Counted from the stretch's first letter, positions 35,006 through 43,056 are shown. The stretch is DNA of 48,316 nt from Clostridiales bacterium DTU089 (GCA_001513045.1 LFSB01000028.1:1-48316); one strand, 5' to 3'. The notes: generated by a model from the sequence alone, not told the origin. Numbers and translations are program-made.

Positions 35006-35974
35006 ATGAGCGTAATCCGTAAGGATTACAGTTTCCCGTCCGTGTCCGGGCTCTGTAATATATATGCGCAAAGCTTCATACCCGATGATGCCGGCAGCAT
35101 AAAGGCAATTGTACAGATAGCTCACGGAATGGCGGAATACTCCGACAGATATTCGGATTTTGCCGCGTTTCTTGCCGGCAACGGCTTTGCGGTATTTTTA
35201 AACGACCATCTCGGTCACGGAAAATCCGTATCCTCGCAGGAGGAGCTCGGCTTCTTCGGCGAAAAGGACGGTTGGAGAAACTTCATCCTTGACGCGCATC
35301 AGCTTACCGATATTGCAAGAAAAGAGCTTCCCGACAAGCCGGTGATATTTTTCGGCCACAGCATGGGCTCGTTCGTCGCAAGAAGCTATGTTAAGGATTA
35401 CGGCAACGAGCTTGCGGGTGCGGTATTCTGCGGCACAAGCGGAGCAAATCCCGGCGCTTCAATAGGAGCCTTCCTTGCGCGCAGCATAGCAAAGCGAAAC
35501 GGTACGCATTTCCGCTCGGAATTTATAAACTCTCTTGCCTTCGGCAGCTACAATAAAAAAATAAAGCCCGAACGCACACCCTTTGACTGGCTGACCCGCG
35601 AGGACGAAATTGTTGATAAATATGTCGCCGACCCTCTTTGCGGCTTTCTCTTCACGGCCTCCGGCTACAACGACATGTTCACCCTGCTTGACAGCGTATC
35701 AAAAAAGAGCTGGTACGCCTCCGTGCCGTATGTGCTGCCCATACTCATTATATCCGGGGCCTGCGACCCCGTCGGCAACTACGGAAAAGGCGTGACCGAG
35801 GTTTACAAGACCCTTCGTTCCACAGGCCACGGAAACACAAAACTCAAGCTTTACGAAAACTGCCGTCACGAAATACTCAATGAAACCAACCGCAACGAGG
35901 TTTACGCAGATGTTGCGGACTGGATAAACGGTCTGCTTACACCCACGGAAAGGAATGGTAATGACAATGGCTAA
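35006..35974 (+). CDS. Alpha/beta hydrolase, monoacylglycerol lipase-like
   Basis: This 322-residue serine hydrolase has a Hydrolase_4-type fold. The oxyanion loop is AHGMAEYSDRY, the nucleophile is S119 in FFGHSMGSF, the acid is probably the D of ISGACDPVG and the histidine lies in ENCRHEILNE. The start MSVIRKDY is set by TTGGAGG seven bases upstream. No signal peptide. The substrate is likely a lipid or ester. The flavodoxin gene starts inside its last codons, so the two are made together. Confidence 0.9.
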   Translation: MSVIRKDYSFPSVSGLCNIYAQSFIPDDAGSIKAIVQIAHGMAEYSDRYSDFAAFLAGNGFAVFLNDHLGHGKSVSSQEELGFFGEKDGWRNFILDAHQLTDIARKELPDKPVIFFGHSMGSFVARSYVKDYGNELAGAVFCGTSGANPGASIGAFLARSIAKRNGTHFRSEFINSLAFGSYNKKIKPERTPFDWLTREDEIVDKYVADPLCGFLFTASGYNDMFTLLDSVSKKSWYASVPYVLPILIISGACDPVGNYGKGVTEVYKTLRSTGHGNTKLKLYENCRHEILNETNRNEVYADVADWINGLLTPTERNGNDNG

Positions 35975-36455
35975 AACCCTTTTAATCTATTACTCCGCGG
36001 ATGCCGCTATACGTGAAATCTGTGAGGACTCCTATAAATACGGCGAAATTGATGTTGTTGAGCTTACCGAAACCTATGACAGAGGTCTTTTTGAAGTTGC
36101 CACTCTCGGAGCGCTTCAGGCCCTTGCAGGAAAAAGCTCGGTTATTGATAAAACGAATATAGACTTTGACGCTTATGACACTGTTATTCTTGCCTCTCCC
36201 GTATGGGCGGCAAGCCCGGCTCCCGCAATAAATGCGTTTTTGCGCACCACGGATTTGCGCAAGCGTGAGGTTGTAGGGCTTCTCTTCGGCTCCGGCAGAA
36301 CCTGTACGATAGCCGGTGATATACTCAGAAAGCGCACCGCTCTTGCAGGCGGAAGCTGCCGCAGCATCGTCTGCGTGCCTCCGAGAGAGCTGAAAAAGAA
36401 TCGCGTCGATCTCTTTTCGCTTCTCAAAAAATCGGCACCGATTGCAGCGGCATAA
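35961..36455 (+). CDS. Flavodoxin-like protein with degenerate FMN phosphate loop
   Basis: The protein has about 164 residues. The fold is read from TLLIYYSADAAIREICED at the start, DTVILASPVWAASPAPAINAFL in the middle (the 50s/90s loops of flavodoxin-like proteins) and VVGLLFGSGRT. Normal flavodoxins have a T/S-x-T-G-x-T phosphate loop after the first strand; here it is SADAAI, so FMN binding is doubtful. AAGGA is six bases before the chosen ATG; two other in-frame ATGs are near. It overlaps the hydrolase gene by 14 bases. It may be a non-redox regulator or a protein with altered cofactor. Confidence 0.8.
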   Translation: MTMAKTLLIYYSADAAIREICEDSYKYGEIDVVELTETYDRGLFEVATLGALQALAGKSSVIDKTNIDFDAYDTVILASPVWAASPAPAINAFLRTTDLRKREVVGLLFGSGRTCTIAGDILRKRTALAGGSCRSIVCVPPRELKKNRVDLFSLLKKSAPIAAA

Positions 36456-36517
36456 GCTTGCACCCGTCAATATTTTCAGTAAAATTCGACACCTAAATAA
36501 AAAATTTTTAAAAAATA

Positions 36518-36531
36518 CAAACAAATGTTTG
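36518..36531. promoter_or_regulatory. Candidate LexA operator
   Basis: CAAAC-AAAT-GTTTG is an inverted repeat with the five-base arms and four-base gap of the Gram-positive LexA box (GAAC-N4-GTTC core), but with CAAAC in place of CGAAC. It overlaps the -35 box of the lexA promoter by three bases, as expected for self-repression. Confidence 0.5.
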
Positions 36532-36557
36532 CTTTTTCTGAACACTTGTGATATAAT
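36529..36557 (+). promoter_or_regulatory. Sigma-A promoter of lexA
   Basis: TTGCTT, 17 bases, TATAAT (36552-36557), 55 bases before the start codon. Confidence 0.7.
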
Positions 36558-36611
36558 AACTCCGTAGTCAATGTCAGGGCAACCTATCTTTGATTAAGGA
36601 GTTGTTTTTTT

Positions 36612-37202
36612 ATGGAAAGCATCAACGAAACCCAGAAAAGAATATATGAATATCTTGTCTCTCGCTCGCAGGACGGTGTTCCGCCTTCGGTAAGAGAAAT
36701 AGGTGCGGCGGTCGGTCTGCGCTCAACCTCCTCTGTTCAGGTCAATCTTGACTCTCTTGAAAAAGCGGGCTACATCATGCGTGACCCGCTGCTTAAAAGG
36801 TCAATCCGACTTTGCGGTCAGGCCGAAAACGTCACTCATGTGCCTCTGCTCGGAACCGTTACCGCCGGTGCGCCAATTCTGGCAGTCGAACAGATTGAAA
36901 GCTATCTGCCTTACTGCGGTCCCGTCTCCCGCGATAAACCGCTGTTTGCGTTGCGCGTAAAGGGCGAAAGCATGCTTTACGCCGGCATTTTCGACGGAGA
37001 CATCATCATAGCCGAGCAGACCCCGACAGCCGCCAACGGCGAAATTGTTGTGGCAATGATTGAGGACGAGGCAACAGTAAAACGCTTTTTCAAAGAGAAC
37101 GGTCATTTCCGGCTCCAGCCCGAAAACGATGCATTTGAGCCGATAATCACCAACGAGGTTGCCATACTCGGCAAGGTTGTTTCACTTGTAAGATACTTCT
37201 GA
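36612..37202 (+). CDS. lexA: LexA-type SOS repressor
   Basis: The protein has 196 residues. A winged helix domain lies at 1-65 (VPPSVREIGAAVGLRSTSSVQVNLDSLEKAGYI). The self-cleavage site is A85-G86 in VTAGAPILA, and the catalytic dyad is S120 (VKGESML) and K157 (EATVKRFF) of the S24 peptidase domain. AAGGAG stands 10 bases before the ATG. It is a single-gene unit with an operator-like palindrome in its promoter and a strong terminator. Other SOS genes are not in this window apart from the repair genes mfd and nth, which show no such box. Confidence 0.95.
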   Translation: MESINETQKRIYEYLVSRSQDGVPPSVREIGAAVGLRSTSSVQVNLDSLEKAGYIMRDPLLKRSIRLCGQAENVTHVPLLGTVTAGAPILAVEQIESYLPYCGPVSRDKPLFALRVKGESMLYAGIFDGDIIIAEQTPTAANGEIVVAMIEDEATVKRFFKENGHFRLQPENDAFEPIITNEVAILGKVVSLVRYF

Positions 37203-37218
37203 CTCTGCGTGCTTTTTG

Positions 37219-37248
37219 CAGGCGCTTCGTAAGCGCCTGTTTTTTTTA
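37219..37248 (+). terminator. Terminator after lexA
   Basis: CAGGCGCTT pairs with AAGCGCCTG around CGT, followed by eight T. Confidence 0.92.
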
Positions 37249-37276
37249 CCCGGCTTGCCGCCGGAAGTCTGCAAGG

Positions 37277-37305
37277 TTGACACACATTAAACAATATGAT
37301 ATTTT
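37277..37305 (+). promoter_or_regulatory. Sigma-A promoter of the gene at 37339
   Basis: TTGACA, 17 bases, TATTTT (37300-37305). The -35 box is perfect consensus. Confidence 0.65.
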
Positions 37306-37338
37306 TGTATAGATACTATTGAAAAGGTGGAAAGAAAA

Positions 37339-39504
37339 ATGGTCAAGCGTGATTTCACGGGCAAGCCCGAGACTGCCGGAGTGTATCTCCAGCGATTTAC
37401 CGTAAGAAAGAAAATCGAAGACTCCCCCGATGAAGCCTCCGCACTTGCGGCGCTTCCGAAAAAGCAGCTAAATGCAGAGCTTGCTTCAAGGCTTCCGGAC
37501 TTTTTAAAAGCATCGGACATCACCTGCCACACCGTTGACAAAGAAAACGTGCTGTGGGCGGGCACCGATGAAGGCCTTTGGAGAATAAACGAATCCGAAC
37601 CGGAACCGCTTGACCGTATACAGTGCTTCAGAGCCTCGGCATACATGCTTGATAATGAGGTGCGAGCAGTCGAAAGCGACGGCAAGTGCGGAGTGCGCGT
37701 GCTCACACGCACAAGCGTATCGCACATTGAAATGCGTCCGATGACGCTTAAAGAAAAGGCGATTATGATTTCGGAGCTTAACCGCAGACTTATTCAAAGA
37801 CGCGGTATGCTTTCCGGAGGCACATGGGACAAAAAGAATAAAAGCTTCAAGGGCAAAGAATCCGATAATGACGGACTGTGGACGGCACTTGTGGCAATGG
37901 GCGACCTTTGCCGTTACGCCGTTTTGCGCGACGACCCGAGCTCTTCTCCGCAGGAGGTTGAGCTTGCCCGTCTGACCGCCACCCGCTGGACCGAGGCGGT
38001 GCTTCTTCTCGCCTGCATACCCGGCTTCAAGGGCATGGTTCCGGCATACGTCCGTTACAACAAGCCCGGTACAAACAGAGCAAGCCGCGAATACCTTAAA
38101 GAGGGTCGCGAGGGACGCATAAACATGCCTGAATACGGTCCTGCCGGAATAGTAACCGCTCCCTTAGGTCCGGAAAATCCCGATGATTGGACCACATGCG
38201 GAATGCCTGAAATCGTGTTCCGCAACATAGAGGGCTTTATCGCGCGCTCATATCATGTCAATGATGAGGAAAACGACCCCACCCCGTTCGATGAGGGAAT
38301 GTTCTACAGAAAGCTGTATGACCCGGAGCACCGTCTGATATCCGTGCTCATTCCCTCCCGCCCGGATATCGGAGACGACTCCCCGATGTATATAGACAGC
38401 TCTCTGGAAATACCCGAAAGGCTTCGCCGGCTTTACACCTCTCAGACGAATCCAAAAACCGGAAAGCCGTGGGGCGATGATGATATAATTTTCAAATGCG
38501 ATACCTCCAACGATGAGCTTGTCGGTCATTATGCCGTATGGCAGCTCGCCTATGACATCCTCGGCGGTGAGGACGAGGAGCTTGCTCAGATAATACGCAC
38601 TGTAGCCGCACGTCACGCCAAGCATTTTACAGATAACGGTTATGCCCACACCGACGGCGGAGGTCAACCGACCTCGTGGGCGCGTATGACACGCGAATAC
38701 TATATGAACTCCTGCGGTGACGCCTTCTGTGACGCACCGCTCGGCACACTTATTCTTCTCCAGCTGTATAAGGTCGCTCACCATGTAACCGGAGACGCGC
38801 AATGGGATGAGCAGTACCGCAAGCTTGCTCTTGAGGAGCCTTACCGCTATGCCGACCTCGCCGCAGAGCACTATAAGCGCTATGCGATTGCCGCCCGCAC
38901 TCTTGTTGACGATGAGGACGATGAAGGCGAGGTGTTCCGCCAAGTTGTAAAAATCATGAATTATTCCGATATACGCATGGCGGCGGTGGCATATTACACC
39001 CTTGCACAGCTCGAAACAGACCCCGTGCTTATAAAGAAATACCGCGCCGGTGCGGACTCATGGTGGAAGCTGGAAAAGTACTCCCGCGATGTTGAATGGA
39101 TGCTTATATATCAGCTCATAAATAACGAAGCCAAACAGCTCGACGGCTTCGGACGTTCGTGTGCGGAAATCCTCCGCTGGCAGCTTTCGCACTTCCCGCT
39201 CAATCTCAGAGAATTCAGAATTGACAACACTTCGCGCCCGGATATAGTTGAAGAGGACGGTTGCCTCTGGTACGGCGGCACCGGTATCCCCTGCGCCCTG
39301 GCAATGGATGAGCGCGGTTCAACGGGGTCAAGCTTCTTTGACTCGGTGCAGGGCAGAACGCCCGAACGCCGCGACCTCGGAAACGGATACAACATGATAA
39401 TGCCGTATTGGATAGCCCGCTACCACGGCATCCTCCGTGACGACGGCGAAGCGTGTAACAGTATTAATTTTGAAGAATATGTTCACATGCTTGAGCAAGA
39501 ATAA
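37339..39504 (+). CDS. Large cytoplasmic protein with propeller-like motif and alpha/alpha-toroid-like domain, function unknown
   Basis: I cannot name this 721-residue protein. There is no signal peptide or membrane segment. Near residue 70 is VLWAGTDEGLWRIN, the shape of one two-component-regulator propeller blade. From about 165 the pattern NDGLWTALVAMGDLCRYAV and the repeated long helices with Trp/Tyr (ELVGHYAVWQLAYDIL, NGYAHTDGGGQPTSWARM, YYMNSCGDAFCDAPLG) suggest an (alpha/alpha)6 toroid as in several glycoside hydrolases. AAGGTGG is eight bases before the ATG. A sugar-related enzyme is possible, but no catalytic pair can be assigned. It is followed by the iron-sulfur protein gene within 25 bases. 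Confidence 0.85.
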   Translation: MVKRDFTGKPETAGVYLQRFTVRKKIEDSPDEASALAALPKKQLNAELASRLPDFLKASDITCHTVDKENVLWAGTDEGLWRINESEPEPLDRIQCFRASAYMLDNEVRAVESDGKCGVRVLTRTSVSHIEMRPMTLKEKAIMISELNRRLIQRRGMLSGGTWDKKNKSFKGKESDNDGLWTALVAMGDLCRYAVLRDDPSSSPQEVELARLTATRWTEAVLLLACIPGFKGMVPAYVRYNKPGTNRASREYLKEGREGRINMPEYGPAGIVTAPLGPENPDDWTTCGMPEIVFRNIEGFIARSYHVNDEENDPTPFDEGMFYRKLYDPEHRLISVLIPSRPDIGDDSPMYIDSSLEIPERLRRLYTSQTNPKTGKPWGDDDIIFKCDTSNDELVGHYAVWQLAYDILGGEDEELAQIIRTVAARHAKHFTDNGYAHTDGGGQPTSWARMTREYYMNSCGDAFCDAPLGTLILLQLYKVAHHVTGDAQWDEQYRKLALEEPYRYADLAAEHYKRYAIAARTLVDDEDDEGEVFRQVVKIMNYSDIRMAAVAYYTLAQLETDPVLIKKYRAGADSWWKLEKYSRDVEWMLIYQLINNEAKQLDGFGRSCAEILRWQLSHFPLNLREFRIDNTSRPDIVEEDGCLWYGGTGIPCALAMDERGSTGSSFFDSVQGRTPERRDLGNGYNMIMPYWIARYHGILRDDGEACNSINFEEYVHMLEQE

Positions 39505-39528
39505 TCAACGTTGAAAGCCGGTAATAAA

Positions 39529-40444
39529 ATGGATACTGCTTCGGAGCAATTCAGAAGCGCTCTCACCGGAGAGTGGAAGAACCTTATACTTGAGGCGGGT
39601 GCGGATTTCGTATATTTCACGGATATCTCCTCCCTTCCCGAAGAAGCAACAGAAGGCTTCGACTGTGCCGTATTGTTCGGCAAGGCTCTTTCAAGGGAAT
39701 ATCTCCGTGCCGTAAGGGACGGAATAAAACCGAAAACGAAGGAGATTTTCAATACCGAACGCAAAATGGACGCGCTATCCGAAAAACTTGCCGCCAAGCT
39801 CAACGAGGCAGGCTATAAAAGTGTAGGCAAGCTCAAATCCGGTCAACTGCCGCACAAAACCGTTGCCCTTCGCGCAGGGCTGGGATTTATCGGCAAAAAC
39901 AATTTGCTTGTAACTCCGGAATACGGCTGCGCGCTTATGCTCGGCAAGGTTCTGACGCAAGCCCCCTTCATCACCTCATATGAGCCGCCTAAATTGCCGC
40001 AATGCGGCAGCTGCCGCGTCTGCACAGAAGCCTGCGAGCCCGGTGCACTGCTCGGCAAGGAATGGAGTATAAGGCGACGGGAGCTGAGCCCCATACGCCC
40101 AAAATACAGATATTTCCGCACACTCGTGCGTTTTTTGTCTTGCCATACGACAGTATTCCTGCGCCAAAGAAACACCCGATTGCACGAAAACCTCAGCATT
40201 TTGGATGCTTCGCAGTTTTGAAGGAGAGAATTGTTGTTCCCGCAAGGCGAAAACCGGAGAAATGCTGTCGCATTTCGAGGATTTTTAACGCAGCGGGGGC
40301 AAAAATTATCCGTTCAAAACCGTATGGTGTTCAACTCCCGCCGCCTTATCCACATCGCGCGATGAAATACTCACGCGCAAGCTGTGTACGCTGTGCCACA
40401 GATGCATGGTTCTGTGCCCATATACGGCAGAATACATAAAATAA
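39529..40444 (+). pseudogene. QueG-like 4Fe-4S double-cluster protein gene, interrupted by a 275-base inverted-repeat element
   Basis: The first 181 codons encode a protein with GLGFIGKNNLLVTPEYG, as in epoxyqueuosine reductase-like proteins, and a first cluster motif CGSCRVCTEAC. The frame then runs into foreign DNA and stops. The missing end (ISTSRDEILTRK, then CTLCHRCMVLCPYTAEYIK) lies downstream in another frame with the second cluster motif. Removing 275 bases plus one copy of a TA duplication joins both parts in frame into a 212-residue protein. The present gene can only give a truncated product lacking the second cluster. The serine hydrolase gene starts 12 bases after the old stop, so the two formed a pair. 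Confidence 0.85.
40070..40348. mobile_element. MITE-like inverted-repeat element with TA duplication
   Basis: The element core (40072-40346, 275 bases) has terminal inverted repeats of 26 bases (40072-40097 and 40321-40346), identical at 22 positions; both begin AGGCG and contain CGGGAG and CCATACG. A TA dinucleotide stands at each outer edge (40070-40071 and 40347-40348), the duplication typical of IS630/Tc1/mariner-type elements. It has no transposase gene, so it would depend on one elsewhere. Excision with one TA restores the host reading frame exactly, which fixes the boundaries. The family name is inferred. Confidence 0.85.
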
Positions 40445-40456
40445 AGGAGAAAACGG

Positions 40457-41440
40457 ATGGACTGCCTGCAATTACATGAATATACAGCCTCAACCCAGAC
40501 AAACATCTGCCAGATTGAGGCGTTCAGAAACGGAAAAATTTTTTACAGCGACTGTTTTAACGGCTATAAGCCGGACGATACTCTTCATGTTATGTCGGTA
40601 ACCAAAAGCGTGGTGTCGCTGCTTATCGGTATTGCCGCAGATAAAGGCCTTATACATGACGTACAGCAGCCTGTCCTCGATTTCTTCCCCGACTACACAC
40701 TCAAACGCGGCGAAAGGACAATACAGCAAGTCACAATTGAAAATCTTCTCACAATGACCGCACCCTATAAATACCGCAGTGAGCCGTGGACAAAAATATG
40801 CTCAAGTGAAAACTGGACCGTAGCTACACTTGATATTCTCGGCGGAAAAGCCGGACTTACGGGAACCTTCAGATATTCCACGCTCGGAATACATATTCTT
40901 ACCTCCATAATAACCCGCACAAGCGGCTTGAAAACCGTTGATTTCGCAAATAAATATCTTTTTAAACCTCTCGGTGTACCTGAGCTGTGCAATTTTGAAG
41001 CGCTTACCGCAGAAGAGCACAAGGCCTTTATTCTGTCGAAGGAGCCGAAAAAGCACATCTGGTTTTGCGACCCTCAGGGAATCGGCGCTGCCGGTTACGG
41101 ACTGTGTCTGTCCGCCGCGGATATGCTAAAGCTCGGCAGACTCTGTCTGGACGGCGGTATGTATGACGGAAAAAGAATTGTTTCCGAGGAGTGGATAAGA
41201 AAAAGCACCGCGCCTCGCATTCAATGCGATGAAACCTTTGCAAATATGCGCTACGGCTATCTGTGGTGGACTCCCGACAAAAACTCGAACGCATACGCCG
41301 CTCTCGGAAACAGCGGAAATGTAATTTACATCAATCCCGACACCGGCACCGTGGCTGCAATAACAGGAACCTTTAAGCCGAACATTTTCGACCGCGTGCA
41401 ATTTATACAGAATTACATCGAGCCGATGCCCGATGTCTGA
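40457..41440 (+). CDS. Serine hydrolase of the beta-lactamase/penicillin-binding fold (class C-like)
   Basis: This 327-residue protein has the SxxK nucleophile motif at S47-V-T-K50, a tyrosine motif RYSTLG in place of the usual YxN, YGLCLSAADMLKLG in the C-terminal part, and a late GNSGN that stands where KTG-like motifs occur. No signal peptide is visible, so it is probably cytoplasmic. The family includes esterases, D-aminopeptidases and beta-lactamases; resistance should not be assumed. AAGGAG is seven bases before the ATG. It follows the interrupted iron-sulfur gene. Confidence 0.88.
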   Translation: MDCLQLHEYTASTQTNICQIEAFRNGKIFYSDCFNGYKPDDTLHVMSVTKSVVSLLIGIAADKGLIHDVQQPVLDFFPDYTLKRGERTIQQVTIENLLTMTAPYKYRSEPWTKICSSENWTVATLDILGGKAGLTGTFRYSTLGIHILTSIITRTSGLKTVDFANKYLFKPLGVPELCNFEALTAEEHKAFILSKEPKKHIWFCDPQGIGAAGYGLCLSAADMLKLGRLCLDGGMYDGKRIVSEEWIRKSTAPRIQCDETFANMRYGYLWWTPDKNSNAYAALGNSGNVIYINPDTGTVAAITGTFKPNIFDRVQFIQNYIEPMPDV

Positions 41441-41491
41441 GGCTTAGAACCGTAATCGGCCTTGTCTCGACAGATAAATAAGGAGTAGTAT

Positions 41492-42346
41492 ATGCTTGCA
41501 AAAAACAGTTCATTGATTATTGAAGGCGGAGGCTTGCGAGGAATTTTTGCCGCCGGAGTAATCGACTGCCTTCTTGATAACAACATCTTTTTTTCTCATT
41601 GCATAGGTGTCTCCGCCGGCGCATGCCACGCATGCAGTTATGTTTCAAGGCAGAGGGGCAGAGCGTATGATGTTTCCGTTGACTATTTGCACTTCAAGGG
41701 TTACGGAAGCTGGAGTTCTCTCATCAGAAACGGCGATTTTTTCAGCCCCGATTTGCTGTATAACAAAATCCCCAATGAGCTTAATCTTTACGACTACCGG
41801 GCTGCAAAAGACAGCGGAACCGTTTTCCAGACCGTAATCACAAATTGCATCACCGGCAAGGCGGAATATCCGACTGTTGCATTTACACCGCAGGATATGA
41901 TTTACATCAACGCATCAAGCTCCCTTCCCCTGTTTGCAAATACAATTAAAATTAACGGCAAGCCGTATCTTGACGGCGGCATTGCAGATAGCATTCCCGT
42001 AAAATATGTTTATGACTGCGGCTACCGCAAAAACCTTGCAGTACTGACGCAACCCAAGGGCTATGTAAAGCAATTAAGCCGGGCGCTTCCGCTGATTCGT
42101 CGCAAATATACTCAATACCCTAAGCTGATTGAGGCAATGGCAAACCGCCACACTGTATATAACGAAACGTTAAAATTCATTGAAAAGCAGGAGGCGGACG
42201 GCGAGCTGTTTGTTATACGCCCTGCTTCGCCGATTGATATAGGCAGAATCGAAAAAAACAAGAAAAAGCTGAAGACGGCATACGAAAGCGGTTATTATGA
42301 AACGAAAAATCGTATCAATATGCTGAAAAGTTTTTTCAACAAGTAA
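41492..42346 (+). CDS. Patatin-like phospholipase
   Basis: This 284-residue protein has the oxyanion loop EGGGLRGIFAAGV at residue 11, nucleophile S41 in IGVSAGACHA and the catalytic aspartate in YLDGGIADSIPVKYV, a complete Ser-Asp dyad. The length and C-terminal charged helix (RIEKNKKKLKTAYESGYYE) fit the bacterial YjjU-type group of predicted acyl hydrolases. No signal peptide. AAGGAG stands six bases before the ATG, and a hairpin terminator follows. The lipid substrate is unknown. Confidence 0.92.
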   Translation: MLAKNSSLIIEGGGLRGIFAAGVIDCLLDNNIFFSHCIGVSAGACHACSYVSRQRGRAYDVSVDYLHFKGYGSWSSLIRNGDFFSPDLLYNKIPNELNLYDYRAAKDSGTVFQTVITNCITGKAEYPTVAFTPQDMIYINASSSLPLFANTIKINGKPYLDGGIADSIPVKYVYDCGYRKNLAVLTQPKGYVKQLSRALPLIRRKYTQYPKLIEAMANRHTVYNETLKFIEKQEADGELFVIRPASPIDIGRIEKNKKKLKTAYESGYYETKNRINMLKSFFNK

Positions 42347-42415
42347 TCCGGAACCACTCGGAACCGTACCCGGTGTTGTGTCTGCCCCTGTCTTACATTG
42401 TATCTCATAAAAAGC

Positions 42416-42448
42416 ATGAGGATGAACCCGTCGGCTCATCCTCATTTT
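42416..42448 (+). terminator. Terminator after the patatin gene
   Basis: ATGAGGATGA pairs perfectly with TCATCCTCAT; TTTTC follows on the plus strand. Confidence 0.8.
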
Positions 42449-42538
42449 CTGTTCAGCACAACCGCTTCGCTCAGACGCCGAAGACCGTGATTGTGTTCCG
42501 CCTCGCGGAGTGTGGTTCGATTCCGTTTTTAGTGTATG
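42449..42538. other. Spacer between two hairpins, possible repeat remnant
   Basis: The 90 bases contain GC-rich blocks such as CGCTTCGCTCAGACGCCGAA and CCGCCTCGCGGAG. They look like a dispersed intergenic repeat rather than a gene, but no second copy exists in this window. No promoter or coding frame is convincing. Confidence 0.3.
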
Positions 42539-42571
42539 AAAAAGCGGTAACCGAAACGGTTACCGCTTTTT
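42539..42571. terminator. Bidirectional terminator-type hairpin
   Basis: AAAAAGCGGTAACCG and CGGTTACCGCTTTTT pair perfectly over 15 bases around AAA. It lies between the patatin unit (plus) and the tRNA unit (minus). Confidence 0.8.
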
Positions 42572-42611
42572 AAAAATTAGTTACAGTATAACAAACAGCT
42601 TATGAAGTTTT

Positions 42612-42775
42612 AGTTATATGCCGACTGCGTCGGCGTAATATTCATAAATGAGTGATATTGCGGCGTGCCGCCGCAGTGATATTCTATTCGTATCGAAAAC
42701 GCGCTTGGCGCATACCACTGCCGAAGGCAATACCACATGACGAAGTCACATATAACTCGTCGTAGACGAATAGAA
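42612..42775. repeat. Composite multi-hairpin palindromic element
   Basis: A chain of short hairpins, several with three-base loops: GCCGAC-TGC-GTCGGC (42620-42634), TGCGGCG-TGC-CGCCGCA (42659-42675), TGCC-GAA-GGCA, TGAC-GAA-GTCA and TCGTC-GTA-GACGA. The second is flanked by direct GTGATATT repeats. Longer arms also pair across the element: AGTTATATG (42612) with CATATAACT (42749), and TTCTATTCGT (42682) with ACGAATAGAA (42766). It encodes nothing. It resembles dispersed non-coding repeats of Clostridia; the origin is inferred. Confidence 0.65.
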
Positions 42776-42777
42776 CT

Positions 42778-42810
42778 GAAAAATCGCCTTGCAAAGCAAG
42801 ACGATTTTTC
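42778..42810 (-). terminator. Terminator of tRNA-Thr
   Basis: GAAAAATCG-CTTGC pairs with GCAAG-CGATTTTTC. It starts directly after the tRNA 3' end on the minus strand and ends in five T. Confidence 0.8.
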
Positions 42811-42885
42811 TGGAGCTGGTGGTCAGAATCGAACTGACAACCTGCTCATTACGAATGAGCTGCTCTGCCATTGAGCCACACCAGC
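42811..42885 (-). tRNA. tRNA-Thr, anticodon CGT
   Basis: A 75-base gene with encoded CCA. On the minus strand: acceptor GCTGGTG with CACCAGC, D arm GCTC/GAGC, anticodon stem GCTCA/TGAGC with loop TTCGTAA (anticodon CGT, reading ACG), T arm GTCAG-TTCGATT-CTGAC, discriminator T. All stems pair fully. It is a single tRNA with a terminator right behind it and a promoter about 170 bases upstream. Confidence 0.96.
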
Positions 42886-42891
42886 GTATTT

Positions 42892-42923
42892 AATTATGAA
42901 TGCACAATGCATAATGCATAATT
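42892..42923. repeat. AT-rich inverted repeat in the tRNA leader
   Basis: AATTATGAATGCA and TGCATAATGCATAATT form an imperfect palindrome seven bases upstream of the tRNA 5' end. With the GC-rich hairpins behind it (TGCTG-CGCA-CAGCA, CCTG-CAAT-CAGG) it fills most of the space between promoter and tRNA. Confidence 0.55.
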
Positions 42924-43056
42924 GCGGACGGGACACCCGTACCCGATTTTAAATGCTGTGCGCAGCACCGGAAATTATTCATCATTCATTTGTCTGCGCG
43001 GCACACAAAATCAACTGTCATTAGTTTGCGCGTCCTGCAATCAGGCAACGAACAGT

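Noticed and set aside
40002-40439. A separate 145-codon gene across the element in the iron-sulfur gene
   Set aside because: It is a chance frame over the inverted-repeat element and the host gene. The host frame is explained by the insertion.
40457-41440. Beta-lactamase resistance gene
   Set aside because: The SxxK fold is shared by many esterases and peptidases. There is no signal peptide and the YxN and KTG motifs are altered, so resistance is not supported.
42612-42810. CRISPR array
   Set aside because: The repeated units are short hairpins of different sequence without constant repeats or equal spacers, and no cas genes are present.
42811-42885. Integration (att) site of a prophage or island at tRNA-Thr
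   Set aside because: There is no integrase gene and no repeated tRNA end within the window.
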